Source: Fidelibacterota bacterium
Lineage (GTDB): Bacteria > Fidelibacterota > Fidelibacteria > Fidelibacterales > Fidelibacteraceae
Direction of reading: 5' to 3'
NCBI GenBank assembly: GCA_021734505.1
Contig: JAIPIT010000007.1
Coordinates: 1-45,716 of the forward strand
DNA: 45,716 nucleotides
The position numbers were made by a program, and so were the translations under genes. The notes beneath the pieces are model-generated. The model had not been told where the DNA came from, searched no databases, and was given only the letters and a program-made list of their open reading frames with translations. The first letter of the stretch is position 1, and each line of letters begins with the position of its first letter. This document shows positions 8,538 through 16,548 of the stretch, one piece after another.

Positions 8538-9731
8538 TTAATGATAACGTTTTTTTACAAAAGTGCGGATTTTATCATATGCCTGTTCTAAGATGGCTTC
8601 ATTGGGGAGGAAAACAATTCGCAAATGTTGTGTTCCGAGTTTTTGTCCAAATCCACTACCATGGACCGTAACAACACCCGTTTCACGAATGAGATCTTTA
8701 ACAAAATCTTCATCCTGATCCGGTATTTGAAGTGTCGGGAAAGCATAAAACGCGCCTTTGGGTATTGAACAGGATATTTCTTCAATATCATTTAACATGT
8801 TTACCGTTAGATCTCTTCTGATCGTAAGTGTTTTAATCATTTCATCAATATGATCTTGTGGACCGTCAAGCGCTGCCTTGATTGCATATTGCATAGGGTG
8901 GCTTGCGCTTAAGCGGGCTCTGGCCATCTTATTGACGCCATTAATATAATCGTTTAAATACTCAATAGGACCGCTGAATATTGCCCATCCGATACGGAAG
9001 CCTGGGACGATATATGATTTTGATAAACCATTGAAAGTAACAATAGGAACATCATTACAAAGACTACCCATTGAAGTATAATCGGCATTTTCAAAGAGTA
9101 ATTTATCATATATCTCATCACTAAAGATAAGGAGATTGTATTTACGTGCGAGTTCAATGATCTTTAAAAGGGTTTCTTTGGGATAAACCGCTCCGGTGGG
9201 ATTGTTTGGATTGATCACAACAATAGCGCGTGTTTTATTATTTATCCTGGATTCGATATCATCAATATCAAGATTCCAGTTATCCTCTTCATCAAGATAA
9301 TATGGATTGACTTCTGCGTTCAGCTTTGCCATAATTGAGGAATACAGGGGATAACCGGGCTGGGGGAGTAAAACATTTTCCCAAGGCTCTAACAAACCGG
9401 TCAAACACAATTCAATTCCCTCGCTTGCGCCATGGGTTATAATAATATCTTGTATGTCACGGATACCATTACGTAGTGCCTGACGACGGACCGCGTCACG
9501 CGCTTCATCAATTCCGGGGGAGGGTGAATAGCCATTTTTATTTTCCATCATGGCTTTACAGACTGCATCTACCATATGTTTTGGCGGAGCAAAATCATAT
9601 ATATTCGGATCACCAATATTTAGATAATACATGTCTTTGCCAGTAGCTTTAACTTCACTGGCAATACAGGCTACTTCACGAATTGCGTAACGAATATTTT
9701 GTACACGGGAAGCAGGAACGATTTTTTGCAT
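8538..9731 (-). CDS. PLP-dependent class I aminotransferase (alanine/aspartate type)
   Basis: The protein is 397 residues with the fold-type I aminotransferase pattern. It has the substrate-loop GYSPSPGIDEAR, the PLP-contact segment NPNNPTGAVYP, SDEIYDKL, and the Schiff-base lysine in NGLSKSYIVPGFRIGW. The overall layout, including the N-terminal VQNIRYAIREV, matches the archaeal/bacterial AlaA-like alanine aminotransferase group that links alanine or aspartate with 2-oxoglutarate. Substrate cannot be fixed by sequence alone, so no gene symbol is given. Complete and apparently monocistronic, with a plausible promoter immediately upstream; it lies between two tRNA-Gly genes. Confidence 0.9.
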   Translation of the reverse strand: MQKIVPASRVQNIRYAIREVACIASEVKATGKDMYYLNIGDPNIYDFAPPKHMVDAVCKAMMENKNGYSPSPGIDEARDAVRRQALRNGIRDIQDIIITHGASEGIELCLTGLLEPWENVLLPQPGYPLYSSIMAKLNAEVNPYYLDEEDNWNLDIDDIESRINNKTRAIVVINPNNPTGAVYPKETLLKIIELARKYNLLIFSDEIYDKLLFENADYTSMGSLCNDVPIVTFNGLSKSYIVPGFRIGWAIFSGPIEYLNDYINGVNKMARARLSASHPMQYAIKAALDGPQDHIDEMIKTLTIRRDLTVNMLNDIEEISCSIPKGAFYAFPTLQIPDQDEDFVKDLIRETGVVTVHGSGFGQKLGTQHLRIVFLPNEAILEQAYDKIRTFVKKRYH

Positions 9732-9757
9732 TTAAGACCTCTAAATTTAAACGCGTA

Positions 9758-9787
9758 AATTTAGTGAAACATTCATCATGATGTCAA
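9758..9787 (-). promoter_or_regulatory. Candidate promoter for the aminotransferase gene
   Basis: On the minus strand TTGACA (9787-9782) is followed by 18 bases and TAAATT (9763-9758, 4 of 6 consensus). It lies 27 bp before the ATG at 9731, so the leader would be about 20 bases. Confidence 0.45.
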
Positions 9788-9853
9788 GTAAATAGACATA
9801 AGTAAATGAGTTAGGATCGATGAGAAAGTATTTTATAAATGAAAACCGCAACA

Positions 9854-9882
9854 AAATAAAAACCCCGTCTTTAGACAGGGTT
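9854..9882 (-). terminator. Rho-independent terminator after tRNA-Gly(GCC)
   Basis: Reading the minus strand, AACCCTGTC pairs with GACGGGGTT around a TAAA loop, followed by a T-rich run. It begins a few bases past the 3' end of the tRNA, so it should end that transcript. Confidence 0.85.
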
Positions 9883-9886
9883 GATG

Positions 9887-9958
9887 AGCGAGAGACGAGA
9901 TTCGAACTCGCGACAGCCACGTTGGCAACGTGGGGCTCTACCACTGAGCTACTCTCGC
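9887..9958 (-). tRNA. tRNA-Gly (anticodon GCC)
   Basis: The minus strand folds as a cloverleaf with acceptor stem GCGAGAG/CTCTCGC, D-arm GCTC-AGTGGTA-GAGC, anticodon stem CCACG/CGTGG around TTGCCAA (anticodon GCC), and T-arm GCGAG-TTCGAAT-CTCGT. Discriminator T is followed by CATCAA, so CCA is not encoded. This is a second, different glycine isoacceptor from the CCC tRNA 1.4 kb away. Confidence 0.96.
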
Positions 9959-10013
9959 ATGTTAAAAAGCCAAAAATAATAAGCCCAAAAATTGGGATTT
10001 GCAAGAAAAAATG

Positions 10014-10029
10014 TATCAAAAGTTTGATA
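10014..10029. promoter_or_regulatory. Near-perfect palindrome upstream of dsbD
   Basis: TATCAAA and TTTGATA face each other across two bases, 40 bp before the dsbD start. The dyad has the size of a dimeric regulator operator. No regulator is identified, and the AT richness means chance cannot be excluded. Confidence 0.3.
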
Positions 10030-10068
10030 TTTTCTCTATTATACGCTGGATAATGAAAGGATATTTGT

Positions 10069-11850
10069 ATGAAACGGATCATTACTTTAATATTTATTAC
10101 GCTAAACGTGTTTTTATATGCTCAAGAAGAGATTGTAACTGCAAATGTTAGTATTCCCGTTGAAGAATTAAAAATAGGGGAAGAAAGCAAAATTACGATT
10201 GATCTTAAAATTGCTGAAAATTGGCATATCAACAGCTCAATAACTTTAGATGATTATTCCATTCCAACTCAAATCCTATTGGAAAACAGTAAATCATTTC
10301 TGCTTGAAGATATTCAATATCCAAAGGGAAAGATCACTCCAATATCCTGGGGTGGCGATATGTCACTCTATGAAGGTGAAATATCAATACCTGCTTTGTT
10401 AAAAGTTAATCCCGCTGCGGAATCGGGAAAACAAGATATCAAAATCATAATATCATATCAGGCATGCAATGATCTTACCTGTATGTCACCCGAAACTATC
10501 ACGATCAATACAAGTGTAAATATTATCGCTATTGAAATTCCGGAAACAGTAAAAAACGATAAGTCTGATGAAGAGATCAAAGAAATTCCAAAGATTTCAG
10601 AAATAAAGTCATCTGTAATTCCTGAAAAGGAAGAAATTAAAGAAAATACACAAAAAGGTCCTTTTCAAAATAAAAGCCTATTTGTCATCCTTTTACTTGT
10701 TTTTGTTATGGGTTTGGCTCTTAATTTAACCCCCTGTGTCTATCCACTTATCCCAATTACCATGGGCTATTTTTTAGCTCAAAAAGAGTCTAAATCACCA
10801 GTATTGCTGGCAATCATGTATGTGCTTGGATTGGCGATAACCTACTCTATCATCGGTACGCTGGCTGCATTTGGGGGTTCCATGATGGGATCGTTATTGG
10901 CTCATCCTGCAACGTTGATCTTCTTTGCTGTTTTGATGCTGGCGCTATCACTAAGTATGTTTGGTCTATACGAATTTAAACTACCCAATTCTTTAACACA
11001 GGTTGGCGGTGGAAGTCGCAGTGGCGCTGTTGGCGCACTAATCATGGGATTGACCATGGGAATTGTTGCCGCACCTTGTGTTGGACCATTTGTTGTAAGC
11101 CTTTTAAGTTTTGTAGCCCAAAGCGGGTCTGTTTTTATTGGATTTATCACTTTCTTCGTGTTGGCATTGGGCCTTGGCATTCCCTACCTCTTCCTGGGAA
11201 TATTCTCCAGCAAGATCTCCGCTCTTCCACGATCCGGCGAGTGGCTAAACGGGATTAGAATGTTCTTTGGTTTGGCTCTAATTGGAATGTCCATATACTT
11301 CATATTACCTTTGCTTCCAAGTAAGATAGCAGATCTTTTATTACCTGTTTATATGATCCTTGCTGCTGTTTATTATGGTGTGATCGATAAGGCCGGTTTA
11401 ACGGTTCCCTGGTTCTCCAGATTGAAGGTAATTCTTTCTATGGCAATATTGGCCGCCGGAATTCTTATGCTTAAACCGGGAGTACAAAACACGAACGAGA
11501 TTTCCTGGGAAGCATATTCGACACCGATATTGAAAACTGCGATTAGTGAAAAGCAACCTGTGATCATTGATTTTTATGCCGATTGGTGTAATCCATGTAA
11601 AGAATTGGATCACATTACCTTTTCTGATCCAGAAGTTCAAGAAATTTTGGAAGATTTTGTACGTCTAAAAGTCGACCTAACGATCGTAAATGACAGCACG
11701 AATGCTATAAAAAAAGAATTTGATATTCCGGGTGTTCCCACTATTATTTTTTATGATAAAATCGGGAATGAAAGAAAAGATCTTCGCTTGAATGGTTTTG
11801 AAAAACCCAAAGCCTTCATTGCACGACTTCAATCGGTTTTATTGGAATAA
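10069..11850 (+). CDS. dsbD: Thiol:disulfide interchange protein DsbD
   Basis: This 593-residue protein carries reducing equivalents from cytoplasmic thioredoxin across the inner membrane to periplasmic partners. After a signal peptide (LNVFLYAQ) comes the periplasmic alpha domain with its redox pair in QACNDLTC (about residues 132 and 137). The central DsbD/CcdA membrane domain has about eight helices and the two conserved Pro-Cys sites TPCVYP and APCVGP. The C-terminal thioredoxin-like domain has WCNPC (C507, C510). All three cysteine pairs are intact. A charged Lys/Glu linker lies near residues 160-200. The gene stands alone before the sdh operon and after a divergent tRNA. Confidence 0.95.
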   Translation: MKRIITLIFITLNVFLYAQEEIVTANVSIPVEELKIGEESKITIDLKIAENWHINSSITLDDYSIPTQILLENSKSFLLEDIQYPKGKITPISWGGDMSLYEGEISIPALLKVNPAAESGKQDIKIIISYQACNDLTCMSPETITINTSVNIIAIEIPETVKNDKSDEEIKEIPKISEIKSSVIPEKEEIKENTQKGPFQNKSLFVILLLVFVMGLALNLTPCVYPLIPITMGYFLAQKESKSPVLLAIMYVLGLAITYSIIGTLAAFGGSMMGSLLAHPATLIFFAVLMLALSLSMFGLYEFKLPNSLTQVGGGSRSGAVGALIMGLTMGIVAAPCVGPFVVSLLSFVAQSGSVFIGFITFFVLALGLGIPYLFLGIFSSKISALPRSGEWLNGIRMFFGLALIGMSIYFILPLLPSKIADLLLPVYMILAAVYYGVIDKAGLTVPWFSRLKVILSMAILAAGILMLKPGVQNTNEISWEAYSTPILKTAISEKQPVIIDFYADWCNPCKELDHITFSDPEVQEILEDFVRLKVDLTIVNDSTNAIKKEFDIPGVPTIIFYDKIGNERKDLRLNGFEKPKAFIARLQSVLLE

Positions 11851-11914
11851 TTTAGTAGAAAAGCTTTAAAAATAAATATTTGATAATTTTTGTTTTATCA
11901 ATACATTTCTAATT

Positions 11915-12268
11915 ATGTCTAAAATGAAACACAACAGAGAAAGAATTCGTTGGGTATTTCAGCGCATAACAGGTTTGCAACTGTTAATATGCTTTGGAAT
12001 CCATATTTGGGTTTTCTTCTTTAAATTGGAAAGACCAATTACTTTGTCGGGATTACAATTAATATTTTCACGCCCCGAATGGATCGTTTTTTATACCATA
12101 TTCATTGCTCTTGCCGTCTATCATGGTTTTCTTGGGTTGTGGACAGTACTAACGGATGAAAATCCTTCTAAAACATATAAAAAAGTGTGGAAAATAATCC
12201 TATTTATATCAGGTGGTTTTCTTGTGGGTATCAGTGTTTGGAATATAATCCTCTTAGGTGTACAATGA
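11915..12268 (+). CDS. Succinate dehydrogenase/fumarate reductase membrane anchor, first subunit
   Basis: The protein has 117 residues and three membrane helices. An RITG motif opens helix 1 (WVFQRITGLQLL), as in SdhC/SdhD b-type anchors. Histidines in CFGIHIWVF and ALAVYHGFLG are placed to bind heme. The gene overlaps the next one by 4 bp (ATGA), and the order anchor-anchor-flavoprotein-FeS is the standard sdhCDAB layout. Which of the two anchors corresponds to SdhD is an inference. The 64-bp spacer before it is AT-rich and contains a TTGATAA/TTATCAA dyad. Confidence 0.8.
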   Translation: MSKMKHNRERIRWVFQRITGLQLLICFGIHIWVFFFKLERPITLSGLQLIFSRPEWIVFYTIFIALAVYHGFLGLWTVLTDENPSKTYKKVWKIILFISGGFLVGISVWNIILLGVQ

Positions 12269-12645
12269 GAAGAGTAAATACATTTTCTCATTATAGGATG
12301 AACTTGCGTTTAGGCATGTTTTCATTTCTATCACACAGGATCACTGGCATTATCCTTTTATTTGCCGGATTCCTTATTTTGCTTGGACTTTCGGTGATCA
12401 TGCTTGGAAAAAATACTTTTGAAGATATGTTGCTAATGTTGCGATCACCGCTTTATCGTGTTCTTGCCCATATAGTTATCATTGCACTATATTGGCATGT
12501 ACTTAACGGAATTAAGATATTGATCATTGATCTTTTTCGAGCCGGTCGTATACATAAAGTTTTAACACTTATTATAATCGTTATCTTTATTTTGGGCGTG
12601 ATATTTTATTTTATCTATGCATTCCCGGGTTTGGTTCATCCATGA
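12265..12645 (+). CDS. sdhC: Succinate dehydrogenase/fumarate reductase cytochrome b subunit (SdhC-like)
   Basis: Starting at the ATG that overlaps the preceding stop gives 126 residues with three membrane helices. The family motif FLSHRITGIILL is present, and LAHIVIIALYWHVLNGIKIL supplies two histidines suitable for heme b. With the two histidines of the other anchor, four axial ligands are available, which would fit a two-heme anchor (type A-like). The stop overlaps the flavoprotein start by 4 bp. A longer frame extending upstream to 12187 overlaps the previous gene and is not used. Confidence 0.85.
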   Translation: MRRVNTFSHYRMNLRLGMFSFLSHRITGIILLFAGFLILLGLSVIMLGKNTFEDMLLMLRSPLYRVLAHIVIIALYWHVLNGIKILIIDLFRAGRIHKVLTLIIIVIFILGVIFYFIYAFPGLVHP

Positions 12646-14387
12646 AAAAATATGATCTCATAATTGTAGGTGGAGGTATGACCGGACTTCGTGCGACGAT
12701 AGAAGCGGTTAAACAAGACCTGCGTGTAGCAGTTATATCAAAAGTGCATCCTCTTCGTTCACATAGCGTTGTTGCATCAGGCGGACTCAATGCAGTTCTC
12801 GCCAAAAAAGGCGAAGAGCTTGAGGCAGATACCATTGAAAAACATTATCAGGATACAATGAAATGTGGTTATAATGCATCAGATCCCGAAGCATTACAGA
12901 CTCTTGTAGGTCGAGCACCCGGAAAGATCAAGGAACTGGAAAAATGGGGTTGTCTTTTCTCCCGTGAAAAAGATAATAATATTGCTTTAAGGATCATGGG
13001 TGCTTCATCTTTTCCTCGCACCATTTATTCCTCAGATAAAACCGGTCATGCGATCATGAATACCCTCTACGGGCAATGTGTTCGTTTGCGTCAAAATAAA
13101 CCCGATCTGTTACGTTTTTATGATGAATGGTTCGTTCAAAAACTACTTGTTTTTAATAATATTGTATCGGGTGTTATTGCACTTGAGATTGCTACGGGAA
13201 AAATGGAGATATTTTCCGCAAAAGCTGTGATATGGGCCACCGGAGGCAGTGGAAGAATATTTGGAAACACCTCTAATCCCCTAACCAATAGTGGATGGGG
13301 TCTTGCGGTGCCCCTGTATGCAGGCGCTTCTTTGCGTGATATGGAATTCATTCAGTTTCATCCAACACAACTTTCCGGATCTCAAATAGTCATTTCTGAG
13401 GCTGCAAGGGGAGAAGGAGCAATTCTTCTTAATAGAAAAGGAGAGCGTTTTCTTGAATCTTACAGTGATTCAAAAGAAAAAAAGGGATTATCTGCCAGGG
13501 ACGTTGTTAGCCGTAATATTCAGCGCGAGATACTTGCCGGTCGAGGGGTTGATGCCAAGTACGTTCATCTTGACCTCAGAAGTTTAGGCAGCAAAAAGAT
13601 CAAGAAACAACTTCCGGGTGTCAGAGAGCTTTGTAAAACTTATGCAGGTATTGATCCTGTCAGACAAAAGATCCCCGTTACTCCCGGACAGCATTATACT
13701 ATAGGTGGAATAAGTACTAACGAAAATACACAAACAGACATAGAAGGTTTTTTTGCCGCCGGAGAATGTGCGTGTGCCGGTGTACATGGTACAAACAGAA
13801 TGGGCGGGAACTCGTTGATGGAAACGTTGGTATTTGGTGAGATCGCCGCACAAAGTGCCGGTTCGTATATCAGACAAAAACACAATCGTTTACCAAATAA
13901 AACTTACTTTGAAAATGCTTTTACTGAAGAAAAGAATAAGTTACAAACACTTTTAGATAATGAGGGCATGGTAAAACCGGCAGAGATCCGTAATAAAATG
14001 AACAAAGTAATGGATGAATTTGTCGGTATTTATAGAGATGGAATGGGTCTGGTTGAAGCGGGACAAGTGATAAAAGAACTTAAGAATACTTATCAAAATA
14101 ATATGAGTATAATAGGCAATGAAATAAGAGCCAATTTTGGACTAATAGATGCAATCGAATTAAAGGGAAGTTTAGATATAGCTGATATAATAATTCAGTG
14201 TGCATTGAAAAGGAAAGAAAGTATAGGCGTACATTTTAGAAATGATTTTCCAAGCGCCAAAGGACGTCCCAGATATTCTTTGGTAAAAGTTAGAAAAAAT
14301 AAGATGATAATTAGGCATATGGCGGTTCGAACAAGAAAAAAGCCAATTACGGCCATTTTCTCTGATTTGAGATCACAAAATAAATGA
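12642..14387 (+). CDS. sdhA: Succinate dehydrogenase/fumarate reductase flavoprotein subunit
   Basis: The 581-residue catalytic subunit oxidises succinate to fumarate or runs the reverse. The N-terminal FAD site is IIVGGGMTGLRA. RSHSVVASGG carries the His (residue 41) that binds FAD covalently in this family. Substrate-site elements HPTQLSG, SEAARGEGAILL and HYTIGGI are present, followed by FFAAGECACAGVHGTNRMGGNSL. The C-terminal helical domain is complete (RNKMNKVMDEFVGIYRDG; terminal RPRYSL). It overlaps its neighbours on both sides by 4 bp. Sequence alone does not say whether succinate oxidation or fumarate reduction dominates. Confidence 0.95.
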   Translation: MKKYDLIIVGGGMTGLRATIEAVKQDLRVAVISKVHPLRSHSVVASGGLNAVLAKKGEELEADTIEKHYQDTMKCGYNASDPEALQTLVGRAPGKIKELEKWGCLFSREKDNNIALRIMGASSFPRTIYSSDKTGHAIMNTLYGQCVRLRQNKPDLLRFYDEWFVQKLLVFNNIVSGVIALEIATGKMEIFSAKAVIWATGGSGRIFGNTSNPLTNSGWGLAVPLYAGASLRDMEFIQFHPTQLSGSQIVISEAARGEGAILLNRKGERFLESYSDSKEKKGLSARDVVSRNIQREILAGRGVDAKYVHLDLRSLGSKKIKKQLPGVRELCKTYAGIDPVRQKIPVTPGQHYTIGGISTNENTQTDIEGFFAAGECACAGVHGTNRMGGNSLMETLVFGEIAAQSAGSYIRQKHNRLPNKTYFENAFTEEKNKLQTLLDNEGMVKPAEIRNKMNKVMDEFVGIYRDGMGLVEAGQVIKELKNTYQNNMSIIGNEIRANFGLIDAIELKGSLDIADIIIQCALKRKESIGVHFRNDFPSAKGRPRYSLVKVRKNKMIIRHMAVRTRKKPITAIFSDLRSQNK

Positions 14388-15061
14388 AAGAAAAAACATA
14401 TAAATTATCGGTATTTCGCTTTGATCCACTTTTCGATACAAAGCAGAGTTTTAAGAGTTTCAATGTTCCCCGAAGCGAAGCCAAAACCGTTCTTGACGCT
14501 TTACTGTATATAAGAGATCATTTTGATGGTACGTTAGCATTTAGGGCTTCATGTAATCAGGGTCGTTGTGGATCATGTGCGATGCACATTAATGGAGAAT
14601 ATGGCTTAGCATGTGAAACGCCTTTACATCCCGGGAAAACCACTATTCGTCCTTTAGCACAATTACCGATCATAAAAGACCTAATGGTCGATATGGAGCG
14701 ATTTTGGGAAAAATACGAATCAATTAAACCCTATCTTGTAAGACATTCCGGTGAAGCGCGTCAAAGTTTTACTAATAGAAAAGAAATGGATTCAATGATA
14801 GACTGTATATTATGTGGGGCATGTTTTTCTGCTTGTATGATGACCGGTCTGAACCCCGAGTTCCATGGCCCTGCTGCATATGTTACTTTAAATCGTTTTC
14901 TCAGAGATGAAAGAGATGCCATTCATGATCAGCGTATGGAGCTTGTTACCGGTGAAAATGGGGTCTTTCGATGTCACAGTATGTACAATTGTAATGATGC
15001 CTGCCCAAAAAATGTAAAACCTTCCGAAAATATATTGGAAATTAAGAAAAATATCGGTTAA
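14384..15061 (+). CDS. sdhB: Succinate dehydrogenase/fumarate reductase iron-sulfur subunit
   Basis: This 225-residue electron-transfer subunit has all cluster ligands. The [2Fe-2S] set is C57, C62, C65, C77 (CNQGRCGSC ... LAC). The C-terminal clusters use C141, C144, C147, C151 (CILCGACFSAC) and C197, C203, C207 (CHSMYNCNDACP), giving the usual [4Fe-4S] and [3Fe-4S] pair. It joins the flavoprotein to the two cytochrome b anchors on the inner face of the membrane. It ends the four-gene operon; 39 bp later an MmgE/PrpD gene begins on the same strand and may be co-transcribed. Confidence 0.95.
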   Translation: MKEKTYKLSVFRFDPLFDTKQSFKSFNVPRSEAKTVLDALLYIRDHFDGTLAFRASCNQGRCGSCAMHINGEYGLACETPLHPGKTTIRPLAQLPIIKDLMVDMERFWEKYESIKPYLVRHSGEARQSFTNRKEMDSMIDCILCGACFSACMMTGLNPEFHGPAAYVTLNRFLRDERDAIHDQRMELVTGENGVFRCHSMYNCNDACPKNVKPSENILEIKKNIG

Positions 15062-15100
15062 ATTTCATTGTTAAAAAACTAAGTAAAAAGGAGCCTTACA

Positions 15101-16453
15101 GTGGAGAAAACCATCAGTCGTCAAATCGCTGAATTTGCGGTAAATTTGCGTTATGAAGACTTACCTGAAAATGTTATTCAGGAAGTAAAACGTTATCTCT
15201 ATGATTCTATTGGGTGTGCCTTGGGGTCTATGCATACTCGTGACGTAAATATTATGAAAGATATTTATAAAGACATGGGTGGAAAAGAAGAAGCCACCAT
15301 ATTTGGCTATAAGCTAAAAATGCCGGCAGTGCAGGCTAGCTTTTTAAATGCCCTGATGATTCGTGCTCTGGATTACAATGATATCTACTGGAAAGAGGAC
15401 CCATCTCATCCCTCTGATATTATTCCCGCAGCACTTGCTATGGCAGAGCGGGTGGGAGCTTCGATGAAAGATGTGATCGTAGCTATCGTTTTGGCTTATG
15501 AATTTGAACAACGAATTTGCGAATTTGCAAAACCGGGTGTGCGTGAACGTAAATGGCATCATGCGACCTTAACACAATTTGTTTCTCCCATTGTAGCAGG
15601 GAAAGTACTGGGTTTGAACGTAGATCAAATGGTCAACGCCATTGGGATCAGTGCTTGCCATAATCATACTATCGGTTGTCCTACTGCCGGAAAATTGACC
15701 ATGATGAAAAATACGGTAGATCCTATGTCTACACAATCCGGAGTTTTGGCTGCGTTAATGGCTGAAAAGGGTTTTACCGGGACTGAAGCGATATTTGAAG
15801 GCAAAGAAGGTTTGATGGATGTATTCGGGCCGGATTGGGACCTGGATGCTCTGCTGGGTGGACTTGGAGAATCATTCAAGATACTTGAATGTTCTATGAA
15901 GGCATTTCCAACAGAAGCTTTGACCCATACACATATTTCTGCAACCATTAAGATCATGAGTGAGAACGATATTCATTACAAAGATATTGATAAAGTCACG
16001 ATCAAGACGATTGCAAGAGCATGTGATATTCTTTTTGATCCGCATAAATATCGCCCTAAATCACGTGAAACAGCTGATCATAGTTTACCTTATTGTATTG
16101 CTTGTGCCTTAGTGGATAGGAAAGTCACGACTAAAAGTTTTGATGACGAGAACATTCAGGATCCGCGTATTTGGGAAGTTATAGATAAGATCAAAGGCGA
16201 AGCGTCTGAAGAATTTGAAAAGATGTTCCCTGCAAAACAACCTTCACGTGTTACTATTAAATTAAATGATGGAACTGAGCATACATTGTATCTGGAATAT
16301 CCTAAAGGTGATCCACGGGAGCCTATGACTGAGGCAGATCTGGATGCTAAAGTTGAAGCACTTTGTGGGGACAGGTACGATATACGGTCAATGAAAGAAA
16401 TGATATATAGCTGTGAAAAGCTTAAGGCCACTGAATTTATGAGTGCTTTATAA
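15101..16453 (+). CDS. MmgE/PrpD family dehydratase/decarboxylase-like protein
   Basis: The protein is 450 residues. The N-terminal helical domain (ISRQIAEFAVNL, VKRYLYDSIGCALGS), the segment LDYNDIYWKE..HPSDIIPAALAMAE and the C-terminal lid (KAFPTEALTHTH) match the MmgE/PrpD family. Known members include 2-methylcitrate dehydratase, cis-aconitate decarboxylase and iminodisuccinate epimerase. No other methylcitrate-cycle gene is visible, so the reaction is not assigned. The GTG start follows aaggag at good spacing. Its place right after the sdh operon suggests work on a tricarboxylate or dicarboxylate. Confidence 0.85.
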   Translation: MEKTISRQIAEFAVNLRYEDLPENVIQEVKRYLYDSIGCALGSMHTRDVNIMKDIYKDMGGKEEATIFGYKLKMPAVQASFLNALMIRALDYNDIYWKEDPSHPSDIIPAALAMAERVGASMKDVIVAIVLAYEFEQRICEFAKPGVRERKWHHATLTQFVSPIVAGKVLGLNVDQMVNAIGISACHNHTIGCPTAGKLTMMKNTVDPMSTQSGVLAALMAEKGFTGTEAIFEGKEGLMDVFGPDWDLDALLGGLGESFKILECSMKAFPTEALTHTHISATIKIMSENDIHYKDIDKVTIKTIARACDILFDPHKYRPKSRETADHSLPYCIACALVDRKVTTKSFDDENIQDPRIWEVIDKIKGEASEEFEKMFPAKQPSRVTIKLNDGTEHTLYLEYPKGDPREPMTEADLDAKVEALCGDRYDIRSMKEMIYSCEKLKATEFMSAL

Positions 16454-16468
16454 GCTTTTATAAATGCA

Positions 16469-16497
16469 TTGACATCATTGTAGGAGTTTGTTACTTT
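16469..16497 (+). promoter_or_regulatory. Sigma70-type promoter before the ACP-like/barrel gene
   Basis: A perfect TTGACA at 16469-16474 is followed by 17 bases and TACTTT at 16492-16497. It lies ~50 bp before the chosen start at 16549 and after the preceding stop. Confidence 0.55.
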
Positions 16498-16548
16498 ATG
16501 TTAATATTGTCTGATTAGTCAATGACATTAAAATTGTAGGAGATGATA

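Noticed and set aside
11885-11910. TTGATAA...TTATCAA dyad before the sdh operon as an FNR box
   Set aside because: FNR sites have TTGAT and ATCAA four bases apart; here the gap is about twelve, so the match is not to the known site.
12187-12264. Upstream extension of the cytochrome b subunit frame to 12187
   Set aside because: It overlaps the previous gene by 82 bp and adds residues unlike the family; the ATGA overlap at 12265 is the natural start.
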